Assembly: GCA_947588965.1 (NCBI GenBank)
Contig: CANQAN010000005.1
Coordinates: forward strand, 1-64,000
DNA length: 64,000 nt
Origin: an uncultured Helicobacteraceae bacterium
Lineage (GTDB): Bacteria > Campylobacterota > Campylobacteria > Campylobacterales > Helicobacteraceae
Direction of reading: 5' to 3'
Under the pieces are notes generated by a model. The model had not been told where the DNA came from and ran no database searches. It saw only the letters and a program-made list of their open reading frames with translations. This document shows positions 24,243-34,887 of this stretch, piece by piece (position 1 is the stretch's first letter; every line of letters begins with the position of its first letter). The translations under genes and the position numbers were made by a program.

Positions 24243-25343
24243 ATGTTTAAAATGATTCAAAGCATTAAGTCCAAACAAAATCATTTAGATGAAAAAATGA
24301 CAATCAATTTAGGAAGCTTTTATACACCTAAAATCTTAGTTTCTAAGGCTTACGAACTTTTAGAAAAATACATCAAAAATCCTAAAGAATACACTTTTTT
24401 AGATAGCTCTTGCGGATATGGGGATTTTTTTACACAAGATTTAGATTATATCGGTGCGGATATTGATGAAATGGCTTTAAACAAGGTAAAAAATGCCAAA
24501 AGCATTTGCACAAATTCTTTATTTGAAGTCCATAGATCAAAATTTGGCATTAAAGATAATCAAAAAATTATAATTATCGGAAATCCTCCCTATAACGACA
24601 AAACCTCCATTATTCGCTCTGAAATAAAAAAAGAATTGCATTCTTGTGATGAAAAATTGCGACATAGGGATTTAGGAATTTCTTTTTTACGCTCTTATGA
24701 GCTTTTAAATCCCGATTTTGTTTGCGTTTTGCATCCTTTATCATACTTGATTAAAGAAGCAAATTTTAAGGCTTTAAAGGATTTTAAACTTCATTTTAGA
24801 TTGATTGATGACGTGGTCGTTTCATCAGAATTTTTCACTCCAAAATCCAGCACATTTTTCCCTATTATCATAGCTTTGTATGAAAAAAATGAACAAGGCA
24901 TGGACTATGAATATATCAAAAAATATACATTCAAAACATTAGAACAACATACCTTTTCTTTATCGCAGTTTGATAGTATCAATCATTATATCTGTAAATA
25001 TCCTAATCCAAAGGACACAAGAAAGGCTGTAGCTTATTTTCATCCTCTAAGAGATATTAACGCTCTAAAACGCAATAAAACCTTTATACAAAATCCAAAT
25101 AAAAATGTGATAAAAATCTTTAATGATAATTTAAAATATTATATTTATATCCATTTTTTTAAAAAATATGCCCATCTTTTACCCTATTATTTTGGAAATA
25201 TGGATATTTTTATAGATAATGCTTCTTTTAAAAGCATTGAGAATGAACTTTTAGCTTGGTTTTATCAAAAAAAATATAATGAAGAAAAGATTAAAACATA
25301 TTTTTTGCATTATTTTACAAATTTAAAGGATAAAAATGCATGA
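24243..25343 (+). CDS. N6-adenine DNA methyltransferase (type II R-M, gamma-like class)
   Basis: 366 residues. The motif order is X (GSFYTP, 24-29), I (DSSCGYGDF, 54-62), an acidic SAM contact (GADID) and IV (NPPYND, 114-119), typical of gamma-type N6-adenine methyltransferases. ATG 24243 is nearly on top of an AGGA, so the ATG at 24252 may be the real start. AT-rich and Lys/Asn-rich compared with metK and nifU on either side, which suggests transfer. Overlaps the next gene by eight bases. Confidence 0.82.
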   Translation: MFKMIQSIKSKQNHLDEKMTINLGSFYTPKILVSKAYELLEKYIKNPKEYTFLDSSCGYGDFFTQDLDYIGADIDEMALNKVKNAKSICTNSLFEVHRSKFGIKDNQKIIIIGNPPYNDKTSIIRSEIKKELHSCDEKLRHRDLGISFLRSYELLNPDFVCVLHPLSYLIKEANFKALKDFKLHFRLIDDVVVSSEFFTPKSSTFFPIIIALYEKNEQGMDYEYIKKYTFKTLEQHTFSLSQFDSINHYICKYPNPKDTRKAVAYFHPLRDINALKRNKTFIQNPNKNVIKIFNDNLKYYIYIHFFKKYAHLLPYYFGNMDIFIDNASFKSIENELLAWFYQKKYNEEKIKTYFLHYFTNLKDKNA

Positions 25344-26046
25344 ATTTAAAATGCTTTACGAACTTGCTTTAACTGCTGTTGGCGGTAAGATTAGAATCAA
25401 AGAACGTCATACTTTCAATGATTATGGAAAGCCTATTGCACCCACGCAAACAGAAATTAATATTAAACATTATATAGAATGGCAAATCGGATATGATGAA
25501 GTTGTGAAAAAAGACGCTTACCATTTCGTTGGTGCAAATAAAAAATTTAAAAAACTATACGAATTAAGTGATATAATTTGGCAATTTTATAGACAAAATA
25601 TTATAAAAAAGGAAACACTCTTAAAACTTAAAACTTTTTTAGAGAACAATGACGCACTTATAGAGGATAAAATGCAAATCAATCGTAGTGTATTTAAACC
25701 CCTTAAAATTGCTCACATTGACTTCTTAGAATCTAAAATTTCTTATCCTTTGCTTGTGTATTCTTTTAAAAATAATAATTTTTTAAGCGAAATTGTTATC
25801 AAAGAAAAACAAAAGGCTATAGGAATTCAAGCGATGTTATTTTTTTGCTTTCCGCTTTATTTGCTTAAAGACTCAAAGGGAGAAGAAAATTTTTTAGGCA
25901 GAAAAATTCAAAGCAAAGAGAAAGGATACTTAGAAATTAATGAGAAAAATATTGACATTTTTATACAAATGCTTAAGATTTTTGGTATTTTAAGCCCAAA
26001 TCACAAATATGATCTTATACAGATTTTAAACTTTATTTTAGCCTAA
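25336..26046 (+). CDS. Putative type II restriction endonuclease partner
   Basis: 236 residues. Position and overlap with an N6-methyltransferase gene make it the likely cognate endonuclease; I see no catalytic motif with certainty. HTFNDYGKPIAPTQTE near the N-terminus and HIDFLESKISYPLLVYSFK in the middle look conserved. AT-rich codon use matches its methyltransferase. Target unknown. Confidence 0.65.
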   Translation: MHEFKMLYELALTAVGGKIRIKERHTFNDYGKPIAPTQTEINIKHYIEWQIGYDEVVKKDAYHFVGANKKFKKLYELSDIIWQFYRQNIIKKETLLKLKTFLENNDALIEDKMQINRSVFKPLKIAHIDFLESKISYPLLVYSFKNNNFLSEIVIKEKQKAIGIQAMLFFCFPLYLLKDSKGEENFLGRKIQSKEKGYLEINEKNIDIFIQMLKIFGILSPNHKYDLIQILNFILA

Positions 26047-26072
26047 TTTTATCGTATAAATATAATTATAAA

Positions 26073-26098
26073 ATTGCAATTAATGCATTAATTGCAAT
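26073..26098. repeat. Perfect 26-bp palindrome between the R-M module and nifU
   Basis: ATTGCAATTAATG followed by its exact reverse complement, with no loop. It lies 27 bases after the endonuclease stop, between convergent genes, and is followed by AAAATTTAAATAAAAAA. It may act as a terminator for one or both genes or as a recombination or regulator site. Confidence 0.7.
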
Positions 26099-26145
26099 AA
26101 AATTTAAATAAAAAAGTGGAGCCAAATCCCATAAGGGATTCTTGG

Positions 26146-27126
26146 CTACACGGGGAAAACACGAATGCTAGAATCTACAGACTCTTGCAAAAGCGATTCT
26201 ATGGCAAAAAGTGTCCCCGTTGCGCCACTTGCGCAACCACTACATGCGCCAAGATAGCGGATGTACACATCGGTGTGTCCATCTGTAGCATTCTTTAGGT
26301 CTATAATCTCCATATTTCCGCCATCCATCATAAGCATCGGACGAATTTTTTCATCAATGACAGATTCAATCGTTTTGATTTTTTGCACCATTGTCATTTC
26401 TCCAAAGGCTAAATCACCTTTTGCTTCCAAGTCCGCCTTGTTTTTTAGAGATTCCTCCTCCATTTCCGCTCTCACATCGCGCAAAATATCCACGAGATAA
26501 TAGTCTCTCTCTTCATGTCCGCCCGGGCGAATGCAACTCTTGCAAAATGCTCCTGCCTTTGTGTATTCTGTGATTTCCTCTATTGTCTTCAAATCATTGA
26601 GTTTAATCACTTCTCTAAGTGTGCCAAGACTCACTCTTGCGCATTCACACACAATGATCTCATCTTCAAAATCTTCGGGATTCTTGCCAAGATACAGCGC
26701 GGCTGCCTTTTTGATGACATCATAGGCCATAACTGAGCAGTGCATCTTCTGTCCCGGAACGGCTGGAGTGTCTGGTTCATCGCGCAGAGCCTTTTCTACA
26801 TCGATATTGGTGATTTTAACCGCTTCTTGCACCTTCTTCCCAAGACAGAGTTCAACCATCATATCAGAGCTGGCAATCGCAGTTCCACAGCCAAAGCTCT
26901 TAAATTTCGCATCAACAATAACATCATTATCATCAACAAGCCAATACAAGCGCACCGCATCGCCACAAGCCTCTGCGCCATAGTCTGCAACAATGAGCTT
27001 GAGATTCCTTTTATCCGCTTCTTCTTGTGTGATAACGCCAAGATGTGTTGGATTATCCATTCTTTCGCTAACTTTCTTTGAATATGCGTCCCACAACGCT
27101 CCGCCGAGTAATTCATTCTTTGCCAT
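26146..27126 (-). CDS. nifU: NifU-type Fe-S cluster scaffold
   Basis: 326 residues in three parts. An IscU-like N-terminal domain holds cluster-ligand Cys residues (EACGDAVRLY, FGCGTAIASSD). A central [2Fe-2S] region has VCECARVSLG and later AFCKSCI. A C-terminal NFU domain has the CSGC pair in YLGACSGCASG. Together with NifS it forms the housekeeping Fe-S assembly system of Helicobacter and Campylobacter, which lack Isc. Downstream of nifS in the same operon, 21 bases apart. Confidence 0.96.
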   Translation of the reverse strand: MAKNELLGGALWDAYSKKVSERMDNPTHLGVITQEEADKRNLKLIVADYGAEACGDAVRLYWLVDDNDVIVDAKFKSFGCGTAIASSDMMVELCLGKKVQEAVKITNIDVEKALRDEPDTPAVPGQKMHCSVMAYDVIKKAAALYLGKNPEDFEDEIIVCECARVSLGTLREVIKLNDLKTIEEITEYTKAGAFCKSCIRPGGHEERDYYLVDILRDVRAEMEEESLKNKADLEAKGDLAFGEMTMVQKIKTIESVIDEKIRPMLMMDGGNMEIIDLKNATDGHTDVYIRYLGACSGCASGATGTLFAIESLLQESVDSSIRVFPV

Positions 27127-27147
27127 TTGATTCCTTTATCTTTAATA

Positions 27148-28389
<1,242 letters not shown>

Positions 28390-28396
28390 TTACTCT

Positions 28397-28421
28397 AAAA
28401 AACCTTAATTTTTTTTTAAGG
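28397..28421 (-). terminator. Intrinsic terminator after the FAH-family gene
   Basis: Minus strand: CCTTAA stem, seven-A loop, TTAAGG, then TTTTTT (28402-28397), 19 bases beyond the stop of the gene at 28441. It separates that gene from the nifS operon. Confidence 0.8.
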
Positions 28422-28440
28422 CACTAGACTTTGTGTAGAT

Positions 28441-29322
28441 TTATAAAAATTTTGAGATTGTATTGCAAATGTAGCCGATATTTTCTATCTCGCATTGCAC
28501 TCTATCGCCATCTTTTAAGAAACGCGGAGGATTAAAGCCCATTCCCACTCCACTAGGTGTTCCCATTGAAATGATTGTTCCTGCTTTCAGTCGCATTCCT
28601 GCACTCAATTCTTCTAAAACATATCCAATATCAAAGATAAAATATTCTGTACTAGAATCTTGTCTTAATTCCCCATTGACATAGCTTTTGAGATTCAACT
28701 TTGGAGGATAGGCGATTTCATCACGGCTTATGATACAAGGACCCATTATTGTGCTTCCCTCTAGGCTTTTGGCACGATAGAATTGTTGGTGCTTGGCTTG
28801 CAAATCGCGAGCAGAGATATCGTTGAGAATCGTGTAGCCAAAGATATAATCTTTTGCCTCGTTTGCTCTGATTTTATAAGCTTCTTTCCCTAAAATCACG
28901 GCCAATTCGCATTCATAGTCTAATTGAGAGGTTATTTCTGCATGGAGTGGAATCTCTGCATAAGGCGCAGTGGCGCAATTGACACGTTTGCTAAAATACA
29001 CGGGAAATTTTCTCTCACCTAAAGTCTGTCCCTTAAACTTCGCAGATTCCTTTGCATGATCTAAGAAATTAATGCCCAGACAAATCACATCTTGTAAAGG
29101 CTCCTCTATAGGAGCCAAAAAATGTTCTTGTGGAATCTTATGCGATTTTTGTGTGCGCGGATCGAGTTTGTCTAAAGATTCAGAAAATTTTGAAAAATTA
29201 CAAATTAAATCATTCATATCTCTTGCTAAGATTCCAAGCTCACTAAGTAAAAACACAGAATCATCGCTCTGCAGAAGTCCTAAATGTTTTTGATTTCCAT
29301 AGAGTACATTAACAAATTTCAT
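28441..29322 (-). CDS. Fumarylacetoacetate hydrolase family protein
   Basis: 293 residues. The FAH C-terminal domain is seen in CLGINFLDHAKES, the metal-binding acidic residues of LDYECELAVILGK, NDISARDLQ and GTIISMGTPSGVGMG. The family covers 2-hydroxyhepta-2,4-diene-1,7-dioate isomerases, acylpyruvases and oxaloacetate decarboxylases; the substrate cannot be assigned. It follows kdsB after 17 bases. Confidence 0.88.
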   Translation of the reverse strand: MKFVNVLYGNQKHLGLLQSDDSVFLLSELGILARDMNDLICNFSKFSESLDKLDPRTQKSHKIPQEHFLAPIEEPLQDVICLGINFLDHAKESAKFKGQTLGERKFPVYFSKRVNCATAPYAEIPLHAEITSQLDYECELAVILGKEAYKIRANEAKDYIFGYTILNDISARDLQAKHQQFYRAKSLEGSTIMGPCIISRDEIAYPPKLNLKSYVNGELRQDSSTEYFIFDIGYVLEELSAGMRLKAGTIISMGTPSGVGMGFNPPRFLKDGDRVQCEIENIGYICNTISKFL

Positions 29323-29339
29323 TTTTATTCTTTCGTTTT

Positions 29340-30089
29340 TTATTTTTTCTCCGCGCCTTTAGAATCCTTAAAGCATTCTAATGCCCTTTGCAAATCCTCT
29401 TGCGTGTCAATGCCAAAGGATTGCGATTCCACCTTTGCTAAGAGAATCTTTTTTGCATTTTCAAGGGCGCGTAATTGCTCAAGTTTCTCTGTGGATTCTA
29501 ATATTGATTTGGGCAGCCTACAAAACTCCTGTAAGCTCTCTTGAGTGAAAGCATAAATCCCTAAATGTCCAAAATACACAATGTCTTTAGCGCATTCACG
29601 ATTATAGGGAATCTTAGCGCGCGAGAAATAAATGGCTTCATTGTTTGCGTTTAAGATGACTTTAACACAATTTGGATTCTCTGCCTCTTCATCTGTAATG
29701 TGCTTGATACAGCTTCCCATAAAAGGGGCATGATTGTGTTTTTTTGTATATTCTAACATAAGGTTTTTGAGTGTTTTAATGACTTCAATTTCCAAAAAAG
29801 GCTCGTCTGCTTGGAGATTGATAATGATTTCAGAATCGTGGAGTTTGAGGATGTTAGCGCATTCTGCGATTCTGTCTGTTCCACTCTCATGGGTAGGCTG
29901 CGTGAGGATAGAATCAATCTTATAAGATGTACAAACTTTACAAATCTCCTCATCATCACATGCCACAACGACTTGATCGATCTCTTTTGCAACTCTTGCA
30001 GTGCGCACAACCATTGGAATCCCATAAATTGGGGCTAAAACTTTATTAGGGAAACGCGTGGATTTCAAACGAGCGGGAATGAGAATCAT
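29340..30089 (-). CDS. kdsB: CMP-KDO synthetase (3-deoxy-manno-octulosonate cytidylyltransferase)
   Basis: 249 residues from the ATG at 30089. MILIPARLKSTRFPNKVL is the nucleotide-binding start, with QADEPFLE and FGHLGIYAF later. It activates KDO for lipopolysaccharide core synthesis. The frame is open to 30224, but an extended -10 promoter sits inside that extension, so the longer form would begin upstream of its own transcript; the ATG at 30089 also matches the usual N-terminus and length. Confidence 0.92.
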   Translation of the reverse strand: MILIPARLKSTRFPNKVLAPIYGIPMVVRTARVAKEIDQVVVACDDEEICKVCTSYKIDSILTQPTHESGTDRIAECANILKLHDSEIIINLQADEPFLEIEVIKTLKNLMLEYTKKHNHAPFMGSCIKHITDEEAENPNCVKVILNANNEAIYFSRAKIPYNRECAKDIVYFGHLGIYAFTQESLQEFCRLPKSILESTEKLEQLRALENAKKILLAKVESQSFGIDTQEDLQRALECFKDSKGAEKK

Positions 30090-30194
30090 TGAAAATCCCA
30101 GAATTTTAGGAATTTGAAAATTGTGTAAAAATATTTGTTCATACACTTCCTTATGAGAATTTTGCGCAATTTTTAAAGCATCGTCAGATTCTGC

Positions 30195-30203
30195 ATTATA
30201 ACA
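30195..30203 (-). promoter_or_regulatory. Extended -10 promoter of kdsB
   Basis: Minus strand TGT-TATAAT (TATAAT at 30200-30195). It lies about 105 bases before the preferred kdsB start. Confidence 0.55.
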
Positions 30204-30342
30204 TAAAATCCCCAAAGTCCGCATTTGATTTTCTTAATAAAAAATAAAAAATCAAATTTATTGTATAGAATTAAAAAATAAATAAAAATTAAAAATAAAT
30301 ATGGCAAAATGCGCAAATCAATTTTATCATTAAGGTAGAAAA

Positions 30343-33300
30343 ATGCGCACAATCCATTCTGATGTTTCCAGCAATCTTGAACTTTTAAACAGCAATCCCT
30401 TAGAATTAGGGAAAATTGGCTTGTATGAGAGTCGTTTTGAACATGATTGTTGTGGAATCGGCGCGGTGGTGAATATTCGCGGAGTGAAATCCTATAAGGT
30501 GATTTCTGATGCGTTAAAGATTCTCGTGCAACTTGAGCATCGTGGCGGCACGGGAGCGGAGGAAAATAGTGGCGATGGGGCGGGGATTCTCATTCAAATC
30601 CCCCATCGCTTTTTTGCGACACAAGACTTAGGCTTCAAGTTGCCTCCAGAGGGAGATTATGCGGTTGCGCAGATTTTTTGCTCACCCAATGAGGCTGCGA
30701 AGAATGAGGCAAAGAGGATTTTTCTAGAAGTTTTGTCTGAGCAGAAGCTAGAATTTTTAGGATTCCGCATTGTCCCTGTGAATCCTAGCGACATCGGAGA
30801 GAGCGCACGTTCTGCTATGCCTTATTTTTTACAAGCTTTTGTGAAAAGACCGCAGTCTCTTTTGCGTGGTTTGGAATTTGAGCGCAAACTCTATGTTGCA
30901 CGGCGCATTATGGAAAAACGTGCAGCGCATGTTCCGAAGTTTTATGTCTGTAGTTTTTCTTCGCGCACGATTGTGTATAAGGGAATGTTGCTTTCTACGC
31001 AATTGAGTGATTTTTATTTAGATTTTAAAGATGTGAATCTGCAGTCGGCCATCGCGCTTGTGCATTCACGTTTCTCTACAAACACCTTTCCAAGCTGGGA
31101 GAGGGCGCATCCCAATCGCTATATGGCACACAATGGCGAGATTAACACAATCAAAGGCAATGTCGATGGAATCCGTGCAAGAGAGGGTTTGTGTGAGAGT
31201 GAGTATTTTGAGGACTTGAATCAAGTGTTTCCGATTATTGCAAAGCCAAGCAGTGATTCTGCAATGTTTGATAATACTTTAGAATTTTTGACACTCAATG
31301 GTAGGAGTTTAGAAGAGGCTTTTATGCTAATGATTCCCGAACCTTGGAGCAAAAATCACAATATGGATTCTAAAAGACGTGCTTTTTATGAATATAACTC
31401 TACACTTATGGAGCCTTGGGATGGACCTGCTTCTATCATATTCACCGATGGAATCGTTATGGGTGCGAGTTTAGATAGAAATGGATTCCGCCCATCGCGC
31501 TATTACATTACAAAAGATGATTTTTTGATTCTTGCAAGTGAGACAGGTGCGTTGAAAATTGATGAACGCAATGTGGTGGCAAAAAAGCGATTGGAGCCCG
31601 GCAAAATGCTCCTTGTGGATACGGCGCGTGGGCGCATCGTTTCAGACTTTGAGCTCAAAGAACAATACGCGAACGCTAAGCCCTATGGCAAGTGGCTTCA
31701 GAATCTTGTCAAAATTGATAAAATAGAGTGCAAGAATTACAGACATGAACCCTTTGGCAAGGATAAGACGCTCTTGCTTCAAAAGGCATTTGGTTGGTGC
31801 TATGATGAACTCAAGGGAAGTGTGTTAGAAATGGCTCAAAATGGCAAAGAATCTCTAGCAGCAATGGGGATTGACACGCCTTTAGCAGTGCTTGATGAGA
31901 AGCCACAGAATCTTTTTAGTTATTTCAAGCAACTCTTTGCGCAAGTGACAAATCCCCCATTAGATGCCATACGTGAGGAAATTGTTACGAGTCAGAGAAT
32001 CTATTTAGGTCGCGAGGGAAATTTGCTTAAACCAAGTGAGAAAAATTGCAAACGCGTCAAACTCCAACAGCCTATCATCAGCAACGAAGAATTGCATAAA
32101 ATCAAGCAACTCAAAGAGTTTGCGGTTACAGAGATTCCCATTGTCTTTGATTACACAAAGATCTCTTTAGAGGAGGCCTTAGAGAATCTCTTTAAGCAGA
32201 CATTAGAGGCGATAGAGAAGGGTGCGTCCATTATTATTTTGAGCGATAGAGGGATTGATAAAACACATTGTGCGATTCCATCACTCCTTGCTGTTTCGGG
32301 ACTGCATAGCGATCTTGTGCGCAAAAATCGTCGCACACATGCAAGTCTCATTTTAGATACAGCAGAGCCTAGAGAGATTCATCATTTGGCTTGCCTCTTA
32401 GGCTTTGGAGCGACAGCAATCCACCCCTATCTCGTGTATGAGAGCATTTATGAACTCATTGAGGCTGGAGTCTTAAATATTTCCTATCAACAAGCCATAG
32501 ACAACTACATTCATGCAAGTTCTAAGGGGATTGTCAAAATCGCATCCAAAATGGGAATCTCCACAATGCAAAGCTACAATGGCTCACAAATCTTTGAATG
32601 CATCGGAATCCAATCCAACGTGATTGATAAGTATTTCACTGCAACACCAAGCAGAATAGAGGGGATCGGACTACAAGAGATTGAGAGAGACATTTTACGC
32701 ATTCATAAAGAAGCCTTTGAATCCACGACAAAAGCCTTGTATTCACGCGGAAATCACTTGTGGCGCAGTGAGGGGGAGGAACATTTGCTGGATCCACTTG
32801 TGATTTTTAAATTACAAGAATCTTGCAGAAGAGGCGATTATGGATTGTTTAAAGAATATGCAGAGCTTGTGGATTCTAAATTAGTCAATCTGCGCGATTG
32901 TTTAGAGTTTGACACGAGTGCGGCAATCAGCATTGATGAAGTAGAAAGCGTGGAATCTATCGTCAGTCGCTTTAAAACGGGGGCTATGAGTTATGGTTCT
33001 ATTTCTAAAGAAGCGCATGAGGCTTTAGCCATCGCCATGAATCGTCTCAAGGCAAGAAGCAATAGTGGCGAAGGGGGTGAAAATGCCAATCGATACCAAA
33101 GGTTAGAAAATGGAGATTCCGCAAATAGCGCAATCAAGCAGGTTGCAAGCGGACGTTTTGGTGTGAATATTGAATATCTTGTCAATGCAAAGGAGATTCA
33201 AATCAAGGTAGCACAAGGAGCAAAGCCGGGTGAGGGCGGACAACTTCCCGGATTCAAGGTTTATCCTTGGATCGCAAAGGCACGACATTCCACGCCGGGT

Positions 33301-34872
33301 GTTACATTGATTTCACCGCCCCCCCATCATGATATTTATTCTATCGAGGATCTTGCCCAGCTCATTTATGATGTGAAAAATGCAAATCCACAGGCGAAAA
33401 TTTCTGTAAAATTAGTCGCAGAATCTGGAATTGGCACCGTTGCTGCAGGGGTTGCAAAGGCGGGAGCTAATATCATTTTGATTTCTGGTTATGATGGAGG
33501 CACAGGTGCAAGCCCACGTACAAGCATTGCAAATGCAGGGATTCCTTGGGAACTTGGGCTTGCAGAGACACATCAGACGCTTATATTGAATCGTTTGCGC
33601 GACAGAGTGCGCTTAGAGACCGATGGGAAGCTCTTAACAGGACGTGATTTAGCCATTGCAGTTTTATTGGGAGCAGAAGAATTTGGCTTTGCGACAGCTC
33701 CTTTAATGGTACTTGGTTGCACAATGATGCGCGTATGCCACCTCAACACTTGCCCCTTTGGAATCGCAACGCAAGATAGAGAATTGCGCAATCGCTTTAG
33801 TGGGAAGCCTGAGTATGTTATGAATTTCATGCGCTTTGTTGCGCAAAATTTGCGTGAATATATGGCACAGTTAGGATTTCGCAGTATTGATTCTATGGTA
33901 GGTCGCGTGGATAAATTGCGTCAGAAAAAATTACAGGGCAAGGCGGGAATGATTGATTTAAGTCCTTTGATTGAGGATTTGAGTACCTATAATAAGAGTG
34001 CGGTGCATTTTAGGGAATTTAAGGATAATAAATTAGAAAAAACGATTGATTATCGGATTCTTTTGCCACTTTGTAAAGAGGCGATTTTAGGCAAGAAAAA
34101 GATTCATTTGAGTCTTGAAGTGAGCAATTTGAGTCGTACATTTGCGACGATTCTTTCTAGTGAAGTGACAAAAATCAAAGGTGCAAAAGGACTGCAAGAG
34201 GATTCTATTTCAATTTGCGCAATTGGAAATGCAGGAAACAGCTTTGGGGCGTTTTTGAATTATGGAATCAAACTAGAAATTATCGGCGATGCTAATGATT
34301 ATTTGGGCAAAGGTTTGAGTGGAGGAAAGATTATCGCGCGTACATCGGCGGAATTTACGGGAAGTCCTGAAGAGAATATCATTGTAGGGAATGCCTGTCT
34401 CTATGGCGCTATCGCGGGAGAGGTGTTTTTAGATGGAATCGCAGGAGAACGTTTTTGTGTGCGGAATTCTGGCGTGAGTGCGGTGGTACTAGGAATGGGT
34501 GTACATGGCTGTGAGTATATGACGGGCGGACGTGTGTTGTGTTTAGGCGATGTGGGAGAAAATTTTGCTGCAGGAATGAGCGGAGGTTATGCGTATATTT
34601 TGGGTGCGCATAATATTCCACGCGTCAATACGGGGCTTGTTGATGTCAGAATGCTCTCTAAAGAAGACGAAAGAGAAATCCGTCTGTGGCTGGAGAGACA
34701 CATAGAGCAAACGGATTCTAAGAAGGCTAAGGAAATTTTGGAACGTTTCAATAAGAATGATTTTTTCAAGGTGATGCCACGTGATTATGAGCGCGCCCTT
34801 AGGGCATTGGAGTCTTGCAAGAAAGAGAAAGATCCTGAACTTGCGGCATTTCTAGAATTGACAAGAGCTTAA
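30343..34872 (+). CDS. gltB: Glutamate synthase (NADPH) large subunit
   Basis: 1509 residues, full length. The class II glutamine amidotransferase has its catalytic Cys in HDCCGIGAVV after a propeptide of about 36 residues. The FMN/synthase domain follows (GEGGENANRYQ, KPGEGGQLPGFKV, GYDGGTGASPRTS). The 3Fe-4S ligands are in CTMMRVCHLNTCPFG, and the C-terminal beta-helix has repeats such as GDANDYLGKGLSGG. It forms glutamate from glutamine and 2-oxoglutarate with GltD, which follows nine bases later. H. pylori, as I recall, lacks this enzyme. Confidence 0.97.
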   Translation: MRTIHSDVSSNLELLNSNPLELGKIGLYESRFEHDCCGIGAVVNIRGVKSYKVISDALKILVQLEHRGGTGAEENSGDGAGILIQIPHRFFATQDLGFKLPPEGDYAVAQIFCSPNEAAKNEAKRIFLEVLSEQKLEFLGFRIVPVNPSDIGESARSAMPYFLQAFVKRPQSLLRGLEFERKLYVARRIMEKRAAHVPKFYVCSFSSRTIVYKGMLLSTQLSDFYLDFKDVNLQSAIALVHSRFSTNTFPSWERAHPNRYMAHNGEINTIKGNVDGIRAREGLCESEYFEDLNQVFPIIAKPSSDSAMFDNTLEFLTLNGRSLEEAFMLMIPEPWSKNHNMDSKRRAFYEYNSTLMEPWDGPASIIFTDGIVMGASLDRNGFRPSRYYITKDDFLILASETGALKIDERNVVAKKRLEPGKMLLVDTARGRIVSDFELKEQYANAKPYGKWLQNLVKIDKIECKNYRHEPFGKDKTLLLQKAFGWCYDELKGSVLEMAQNGKESLAAMGIDTPLAVLDEKPQNLFSYFKQLFAQVTNPPLDAIREEIVTSQRIYLGREGNLLKPSEKNCKRVKLQQPIISNEELHKIKQLKEFAVTEIPIVFDYTKISLEEALENLFKQTLEAIEKGASIIILSDRGIDKTHCAIPSLLAVSGLHSDLVRKNRRTHASLILDTAEPREIHHLACLLGFGATAIHPYLVYESIYELIEAGVLNISYQQAIDNYIHASSKGIVKIASKMGISTMQSYNGSQIFECIGIQSNVIDKYFTATPSRIEGIGLQEIERDILRIHKEAFESTTKALYSRGNHLWRSEGEEHLLDPLVIFKLQESCRRGDYGLFKEYAELVDSKLVNLRDCLEFDTSAAISIDEVESVESIVSRFKTGAMSYGSISKEAHEALAIAMNRLKARSNSGEGGENANRYQRLENGDSANSAIKQVASGRFGVNIEYLVNAKEIQIKVAQGAKPGEGGQLPGFKVYPWIAKARHSTPGVTLISPPPHHDIYSIEDLAQLIYDVKNANPQAKISVKLVAESGIGTVAAGVAKAGANIILISGYDGGTGASPRTSIANAGIPWELGLAETHQTLILNRLRDRVRLETDGKLLTGRDLAIAVLLGAEEFGFATAPLMVLGCTMMRVCHLNTCPFGIATQDRELRNRFSGKPEYVMNFMRFVAQNLREYMAQLGFRSIDSMVGRVDKLRQKKLQGKAGMIDLSPLIEDLSTYNKSAVHFREFKDNKLEKTIDYRILLPLCKEAILGKKKIHLSLEVSNLSRTFATILSSEVTKIKGAKGLQEDSISICAIGNAGNSFGAFLNYGIKLEIIGDANDYLGKGLSGGKIIARTSAEFTGSPEENIIVGNACLYGAIAGEVFLDGIAGERFCVRNSGVSAVVLGMGVHGCEYMTGGRVLCLGDVGENFAAGMSGGYAYILGAHNIPRVNTGLVDVRMLSKEDEREIRLWLERHIEQTDSKKAKEILERFNKNDFFKVMPRDYERALRALESCKKEKDPELAAFLELTRA

Positions 34873-34887
34873 GACTAAGGAGTGACT

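Noticed and set aside
30090-30224. 45-residue N-terminal extension of kdsB
   Set aside because: An extended -10 promoter lies within it and the family starts at MILIPARL; the extension is probably untranslated leader.
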